Source: Acidovorax sp. NB1 (GTDB lineage: Bacteria > Pseudomonadota > Gammaproteobacteria > Burkholderiales > Burkholderiaceae_C). From it: a stretch of DNA of 64,000 bases. Of the stretch, positions 60,001-64,000 are shown piece by piece. Where the stretch lies: contig NZ_BJHU01000005.1 of the NCBI RefSeq assembly GCF_005405905.1, forward strand, positions 186,001 to 250,000. The letters are read 5' to 3'. The position numbers were made by a program, and so were the translations under genes. Position 1 is the first letter of the stretch; each line of letters opens with the position of its first letter. The notes beneath the pieces are model-generated. The model was not told the origin of the DNA. It saw only the letters and a list, made by a program, of their open reading frames with translations, and did no database searches.

Positions 60001-60924
60001 TCACCCCCACAGCACCGACCGCATCGAAATCGACGCCGACTGGTAGCCGGTGTTGAAGAAACGCGGCATTTCGCTGGCCTCCACCGCACCGGCGGCGTAC
60101 AGCAGCGGCAGGTAGTGCTCATAAGTGGGATGTGCCTGCTGGGCCACGGCACCCAGCTTCTGGAAGTCTTGCAAGGCGCCCAGTTGACCCTTTTTGATCT
60201 GCTCCTGCACCACGGTGTCGAACTCGGTGGCCCAGTCGTAGGCTTCGTTGGCGGCCGATCCACGGCGGGATGCGCGCAGGTTGTGCACCACGTTGCCGCT
60301 GCCCACGATCAGCACGCCCCGCTCGCGCAGGGCCTTGAGCTGCTGGCCCAGCGCATAGTGCTCGGCCGGGGCGCGGCTGTAGTCCATGCTGAGCTGCATC
60401 ACCGGGATGCGCGCCTGGGGAAACATGGGTTTGAGCACCGACCAGGTGCCGTGGTCCAGCCCCCACTCACCGTCGTCCACACCCAGCGCAGCGCCCGTGG
60501 CCGGTGATTTCAGCTCCTTGGCCAGGCTGCGCGCCACGGCCGGTGCGCCCGGCACCGGGTACTGCTGGTCAAACAGCGCCTGGGGGAAGCCACCAAAGTC
60601 GTGGATGGTCTTGGGGTTGGCCATGCCGGTCAGCTGCCAGCCGCCGCGCGTGAGCCAGTGGGCCGATACGCACAGGATGAGCTGCGGCTGCACCGCGCGC
60701 GCCATCAGCTCCGCACCCATGGCCTGCCAGCTGCGGCGCCAGGCGTTGTCCTCGATGGCGTTCATGGGGCTGCCATGGCCCACAAACAGCACCGGCATGC
60801 GGGGCGAGGGCTTGAGCGCCTGCAACGCAGGGGCCGTGGCGGCACTGCTCAGGGACGTGGTCATGAAAGCTCCCGGAAAGGCGGCCAGGCCCGTGAGGGC
60901 GGCCAAAGAGGTTCTGCGTTGCAT
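60001..60924 (-). CDS. ygiD: YgiD-like 4,5-DOPA dioxygenase extradiol with N-terminal signal
   Basis: This 307-residue LigB-type extradiol dioxygenase has the metal-binding FVGHGSPMNAIEDN, ILCVSAHWLTRGG, GLDHGTWSVLKPMFPQA and SGNVVHNLR motifs (candidate metal ligands His in GHGSP, SAHW and DHGTW). It opens extradiol rings of catechols such as DOPA in E. coli YgiD. Unusually, it begins MQRRTSLAALTGLAAFPGAFM, which looks like an export signal (possibly Tat); the second Met (MTTSLSS) could be the true start, and then the enzyme would be cytosolic. Confidence 0.85.
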   Translation of the reverse strand: MQRRTSLAALTGLAAFPGAFMTTSLSSAATAPALQALKPSPRMPVLFVGHGSPMNAIEDNAWRRSWQAMGAELMARAVQPQLILCVSAHWLTRGGWQLTGMANPKTIHDFGGFPQALFDQQYPVPGAPAVARSLAKELKSPATGAALGVDDGEWGLDHGTWSVLKPMFPQARIPVMQLSMDYSRAPAEHYALGQQLKALRERGVLIVGSGNVVHNLRASRRGSAANEAYDWATEFDTVVQEQIKKGQLGALQDFQKLGAVAQQAHPTYEHYLPLLYAAGAVEASEMPRFFNTGYQSASISMRSVLWG

Positions 60925-61040
60925 GGATCAGGGAGCGTAACAAATTATGTATAACGCAGGGAGTGAGCCCGGGCGCGCCATGAAGTTCCGGCGCCGCCCC
61001 CTCCATTCAAAAACCACAATACCGAGACACCCTCCCACCC

Positions 61041-61931
61041 ATGCCCACCGCCCTGCCCCAGCCCCTGCGCAACACCCGTGTCCTCAGCCTTGCCCTCAAC
61101 CTGCCCGGCCCCGCCGCCCTGATGCGCTGCGTGCGCATGGGGGCCGACTGCACCAAGCTCGAACCTCCGCCCGCGCCGGGCTACCCCAGTTCCGACCCCA
61201 TGGGCATCTACAGCCCCGCAGCCTATGCCACGCTGCACGATGGCGTGCGGGTGGTGCATGCCCACCTCAAGACCCCCGAGGGCCAGGCCACGCTGCACGC
61301 GGAGCTGGCCCGCGCTGATGTGCTGATCACTTCCTTCCGCCCCTCGGCGCTCACCAAGCTGGGCCTCGGCTGGGACGTTCTCCAGGCCAAATTCCCTCGT
61401 TTATCACTGGTTCGCATCGTGGGCGCAGCCGCCGAGCGGGCCGAAGAGCCCGGCCACGACCTCACCTACCTGGCCGATGCCGGCCTGGTGACCGGCACCG
61501 AGATGCCGCCCACGCTCTACGCCGACATGGGCGGCGCTCTGATGGCCAGCGAAGCCGTGCTGCAGGCCCTGCTGGAGCGCGCCCACACCGGCAGCGGCGT
61601 GTGCATCGAAGTGGCCCTGGCCGACGCCGCCGCCTGGCTGGCCCAGCCGCGCGACTGGGGCCTGACCACGCCCGATGGCGACGTGGGCGGCAACCACGCG
61701 GGCTATCGCATCTACCCCTGCGCCGACGGGCGTGTGGCCGTGGCTGCGCTGGAGCCGCACTTTGCTGCCAGCCTGTGCGCAGCCGCCGGCCTGCCTGCCA
61801 CGGGCGACCCGCAGGTGCTGCGCGCCCCCGCCACCCACGCGGCCGTGGCGGCGTTCCTGCGCACGCAGACCCGTGCCCAGCTGGATGCGCTGGCGGTGGC
61901 GCAGGACATTCCCTTGCACACCCTGGCCTGA
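61041..61931 (+). CDS. CaiB/BaiF CoA-transferase-family protein, alpha-methylacyl-CoA racemase-like
   Basis: At 296 residues this is shorter than usual CaiB/BaiF proteins (about 380-400). The catalytic residues of AMACR-type racemases can be placed: His in PGHDLTYL, Asp in LYADMGGALM, and Glu in AALEPHFA. The N-terminal part (LPQPLRNTRVLSLALNLPGPAALMRCVRMGAD) is normal. It may racemise 2-methylacyl-CoA esters or act as a CoA transferase. It is followed 16 bp later by a CSD-DUF1294 gene. Confidence 0.83.
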   Translation: MPTALPQPLRNTRVLSLALNLPGPAALMRCVRMGADCTKLEPPPAPGYPSSDPMGIYSPAAYATLHDGVRVVHAHLKTPEGQATLHAELARADVLITSFRPSALTKLGLGWDVLQAKFPRLSLVRIVGAAAERAEEPGHDLTYLADAGLVTGTEMPPTLYADMGGALMASEAVLQALLERAHTGSGVCIEVALADAAAWLAQPRDWGLTTPDGDVGGNHAGYRIYPCADGRVAVAALEPHFAASLCAAAGLPATGDPQVLRAPATHAAVAAFLRTQTRAQLDALAVAQDIPLHTLA

Positions 61932-61947
61932 AGGCAGCCCGCCGCCG

Positions 61948-62640
61948 ATGCAAAAACAAGGCACCGTCATCCGCTGGGACACCACGCGCGCGTTCGGCTT
62001 TATCCGCAGCCCCGAAACCTCTGCCGATGTGTTCTTTCATGTGCGGGACTACCAGGGCAGCGCAGCGCCCCGCGAGGGGCTGGCCGTGGTCTACGAAGAA
62101 ATCCACGTGGGCGGCAAGGGCCCCCGGGCAATGGCGGTGCAGCCTGCGGCCCAGGCCGGCGGCGCAACCCGCCCAGCCGCCAGCGCGGCTACAACAGCGC
62201 CTCCGCGTAAGGCACCGCACGCGCGCGCCCCTGCATCGCCACCCGCCCCGCGCCGCGAGCGCCCGGCAAAAAAGCACCAGGAGGCCCATGCCCCTGCCCT
62301 GCCCACCCTGCTCCTGATGCTGGGCTGGGCCGCGCTGCTGGCCTGGGGCGTCTGGGCGGGCAGGCTCCCGCTGTGGTCACTGGGCGCTGCTGCGGCCATC
62401 AACCTCCTGACCTTTGTCACCTATGCCATGGACAAAAGCGCCGCACAAAGTGGCCGGTGGCGCACACCAGAAAAACACCTGCACCTGCTCAGCCTGGCAG
62501 GCGGCTGGCCGGGTGCGTGGTGCGCGCAGCAGTGGCTGCGGCACAAGTCGAGCAAGCAGGAGTTCCGCACCGTGTACTGGGCCACGGTGGTGCTGCATTG
62601 CGCAGCGCTGGCGGCATGGGTCGGCGGATGGCTGCGATAG
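61948..62640 (+). CDS. Cold-shock domain protein fused to DUF1294 membrane domain
   Basis: This 230-residue protein has an N-terminal cold-shock domain (MQKQGTVIRWDTTRAFGFIRSPETSADVFFHVRDY with the RNP1/RNP2-type core), an Ala/Pro/Arg-rich linker and a C-terminal membrane DUF1294 domain (LMLGWAALLAWGVWAGRL, FVTYAMDKSAAQSGRWRTPEKHLHLLSLAGGWPGAW). This fusion is seen in other bacteria. It may tie RNA binding to the membrane. Function unknown. Confidence 0.85.
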   Translation: MQKQGTVIRWDTTRAFGFIRSPETSADVFFHVRDYQGSAAPREGLAVVYEEIHVGGKGPRAMAVQPAAQAGGATRPAASAATTAPPRKAPHARAPASPPAPRRERPAKKHQEAHAPALPTLLLMLGWAALLAWGVWAGRLPLWSLGAAAAINLLTFVTYAMDKSAAQSGRWRTPEKHLHLLSLAGGWPGAWCAQQWLRHKSSKQEFRTVYWATVVLHCAALAAWVGGWLR

Positions 62641-62648
62641 CAGCCATC

Positions 62649-62721
62649 GAAATGCTTCTATTTTGATAGCACAAAGAGAATGATAGACGCGCGGTAACGG
62701 CCATTTTTGCTTGTATTTTGA
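62649..62721 (-). repeat. Dispersed intergenic repeat, copy 7 (inverse orientation)
   Basis: CGAAATGCTTCTATTTTGAT, AGCACAAAGAGAATGATAGA and CGCGCGGTAACGGCCATTTT, followed by TGCTTGTATTTTG. The end block CGGTAACGGCCATTTTTGCTTGTATTTT matches the inverse copy near 39.72 kb. Confidence 0.75.
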
Positions 62722-63128
62722 GCACCCGGTGCACCTCCGAGGCCACAGCACAGGGACAGACACTGGGGGTCATTTCCGGCACCACACCAGTGGTGCCCCA
62801 GGGGCCCGGCAACTGCCGCTGCGCAGGCTGTGCGCCCTGCCTGAACAAACGGCGCTGGCACGCTAGCCCCACACGCTGGCAGCAGCAGATGGCTCTGCAA
62901 GCACTGCGGCCCCTTAGCCTGCCAAACTTTGCATGCGTCTGCCAAATGATCGCTATATAGTGGCCCGCAGGCACTGCACCACCCAACCAGCAGCCGGGCC
63001 CGGGAAGCCTTTTCCGGGCAGAGGCGACTTGCACAAGGCGCAGGCACAGCAAAGCAACAAATGCGCGCTGGCCATGAATCACCATGGCCAGCGCGCCTGG
63101 CAACGAAGCATGAGGCGGGGGACCATCC
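62722..63128. other. Intergenic region with a long hairpin upstream of the PAS-sensor gene
   Basis: I see no convincing gene here. The short frames are shadows without family motifs. A perfect 14-bp stem (GCGCGCTGGCCATG / CATGGCCAGCGCGC, 63063-63096, loop AATCAC) stands 32 nt upstream of the next ATG, within the likely 5' untranslated region. A weaker CCGGGAA/TTTCCGG hairpin lies further upstream. No T-run follows, so these are more likely regulatory than terminators. Confidence 0.5.
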
Positions 63129-64000
63129 ATGAATGTGTTGCAGCAGCCAGTCGAGCGAAAACCGGTGCCGCTGACCCTGCGGGTCACCTGGCCGTTCATC
63201 GTGATGGTGCTGCTGTTGGCCGCCTGCGCCACGGCCAGTCTGCAGGTCTTGTCCGGCGTGCGCGCCTTTGTGGCGGGCGAAAGCCTGTGGACCAAGGGCC
63301 AGAAGGACGCCATCTACCACCTGCACCAGTACGCAATCAATGGCTCGCCCCAGGCGTTTGACGGGTTCGCGCGTGCCATGGACATCCCCCTGGGCGACCG
63401 GACGGCGCGGCTGGCCCTGCAGCCCGGCCAGGTGCAGACGGATGTGGCGCGCGAGGGTTTTCTGCGCGGCGGCAACCACCCGGACGACATCGACAGCCTG
63501 ATCTGGCTGCTGCGCTACTTCGACCACCTGGACCTGGTGAAAAAACCCGTGAGCCACTGGCTCATCGGCGATGAATACATCAACGCACTGCGCGAGCTGT
63601 CGCACGACATCCACCAGCACAACACCGACGGCACGGCAGACGCTGCCATGCGGCAGCGGTGGCTGGACACCATCCACCAGATCAACGCCGGTGTCACTCC
63701 CGTCGCCCGCAACTTCAGCGAGGCCCTGGGCGAAAGCTCGCGCCAGATCGTGCTGCTGCTGATGTGGACCAACATGGGCATGGCGGCTGTGCTGATCGTG
63801 CTGACCCTGTGGCACACCCACGGCCTGCTGGAGCAGCGCCGCCGCGCCGAACAGGCCCTGGAGGCCGAACGCGAGCAGGCCCGCACCACCCTGACCGCAA
63901 TCGGCGACGGCGTGGTGACCACCAACACCCAAGGCCAGGTGGTCTACATGAACCCCGCCGCCGAGGCCCTGCTGGCCCGCCCGGCCACCGAGGCCAGGGG
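63129..64000 (+). CDS. PAS-domain membrane sensor protein (3' end cut by the window)
   Basis: About 290 residues are visible. A membrane helix (TWPFIVMVLLLAACATASLQVL) is followed by a periplasmic region of about 165 residues, a second helix (QIVLLLMWTNMGMAAVLIVLTLW), a charged coiled coil (LLEQRRRAEQALEAEREQA) and the start of a PAS domain (LTAIGDGVVTTNTQGQVVYMNPAAEALL). The output domain lies outside the window, so it could be a histidine kinase or a GGDEF/EAL protein. No strong Shine-Dalgarno is present before the ATG, though GGGG lies nearby. Confidence 0.72.
   Translation, partial: MNVLQQPVERKPVPLTLRVTWPFIVMVLLLAACATASLQVLSGVRAFVAGESLWTKGQKDAIYHLHQYAINGSPQAFDGFARAMDIPLGDRTARLALQPGQVQTDVAREGFLRGGNHPDDIDSLIWLLRYFDHLDLVKKPVSHWLIGDEYINALRELSHDIHQHNTDGTADAAMRQRWLDTIHQINAGVTPVARNFSEALGESSRQIVLLLMWTNMGMAAVLIVLTLWHTHGLLEQRRRAEQALEAEREQARTTLTAIGDGVVTTNTQGQVVYMNPAAEALLARPATEAR

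Noticed and set aside
62718-62960. An 80-codon Cys-containing open frame
   Set aside because: No ribosome-binding site, no recognisable motif, and it begins inside the dispersed repeat.
62940-63128. A cyclic di-GMP riboswitch upstream of the PAS-sensor gene
   Set aside because: The conserved GEMM core motifs are not visible; only a plain hairpin can be supported.

Overview
The window comes from a GC-rich (about 65%) betaproteobacterial chromosome, most likely Comamonadaceae and probably Acidovorax or a close relative. Three things point that way. The PDH operon has a lipoyl domain fused to E3. The isc operon has the order iscRSUA-hscBA-fdx and is followed by dnaQ. A family of short AT-richer repeats of the type (T)TGATAGCTGCTTGCGCTTATCCAGT...GGCCATTTTTGCTTGTA (or its inverse) is scattered through gene gaps, as I recall for this family. 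The species call is inference.

Layout. 1-6.1 kb: end of a sensor kinase, an EVE protein, a PAS-rich diguanylate cyclase, a flavodoxin-like protein and a methyltransferase. 6.2-9.9 kb: a GlxA/AraC-type regulator divergent from a PvdQ-like acylase lipoprotein, with two 17-nt direct repeats at the regulator start. 10-13.3 kb: an NtrC-type two-component pair. 13.5-16.4 kb: a DUF4166 protein, a membrane-SDR fusion and NudK. 16.5-19.3 kb: DeoR and LysR regulators and an EamA exporter, with two strong inverted-repeat regions.

20.4-27 kb is the most distinctive block. A LacI regulator is divergent from a 19-codon leader ORF, a four-gene polar-amino-acid-type ABC transporter, a VOC protein, a RuBisCO-like protein and a DUF1537 acid-sugar kinase. 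The RuBisCO-like protein plus kinase pair resembles the OiaX/OiaK type of acid-sugar degradation, but the other apionate genes are absent and the transporter is unusual, so the substrate is open. It is followed by an ectoine-type aspartokinase without ect genes and by a Fic AMP-transferase with an AT-rich, repeat-bearing upstream region.

30-43.5 kb is core metabolism: aceE-aceF-lpdA, a DctS/DctR-like two-component system, folD, an M3 oligopeptidase and a periplasmic glutaredoxin-like protein. 43.6-49.3 kb: rpiA, pyrD, a yqjD-yqjE-yqjK-like stress/membrane trio, an L2HGDH-like flavoprotein, an acetylpolyamine amidohydrolase-like protein and two identical tRNA-Val(CAC) genes. 49.4-58 kb: dnaQ, the full isc operon with a candidate IscR box and an internal terminator between iscA and hscB, and uvrB. 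58-64 kb: an aminotransferase, a DUF925 protein, a YgiD-type dioxygenase with a signal peptide, a racemase-like CoA-transferase family member, a CSD-DUF1294 membrane protein and the start of a PAS sensor cut by the window end.

The dispersed repeat appears in at least seven gene gaps and seems to be embedded in the coding sequence of lpdA (in the flexible linker), hscA and possibly the L2HGDH-like gene.
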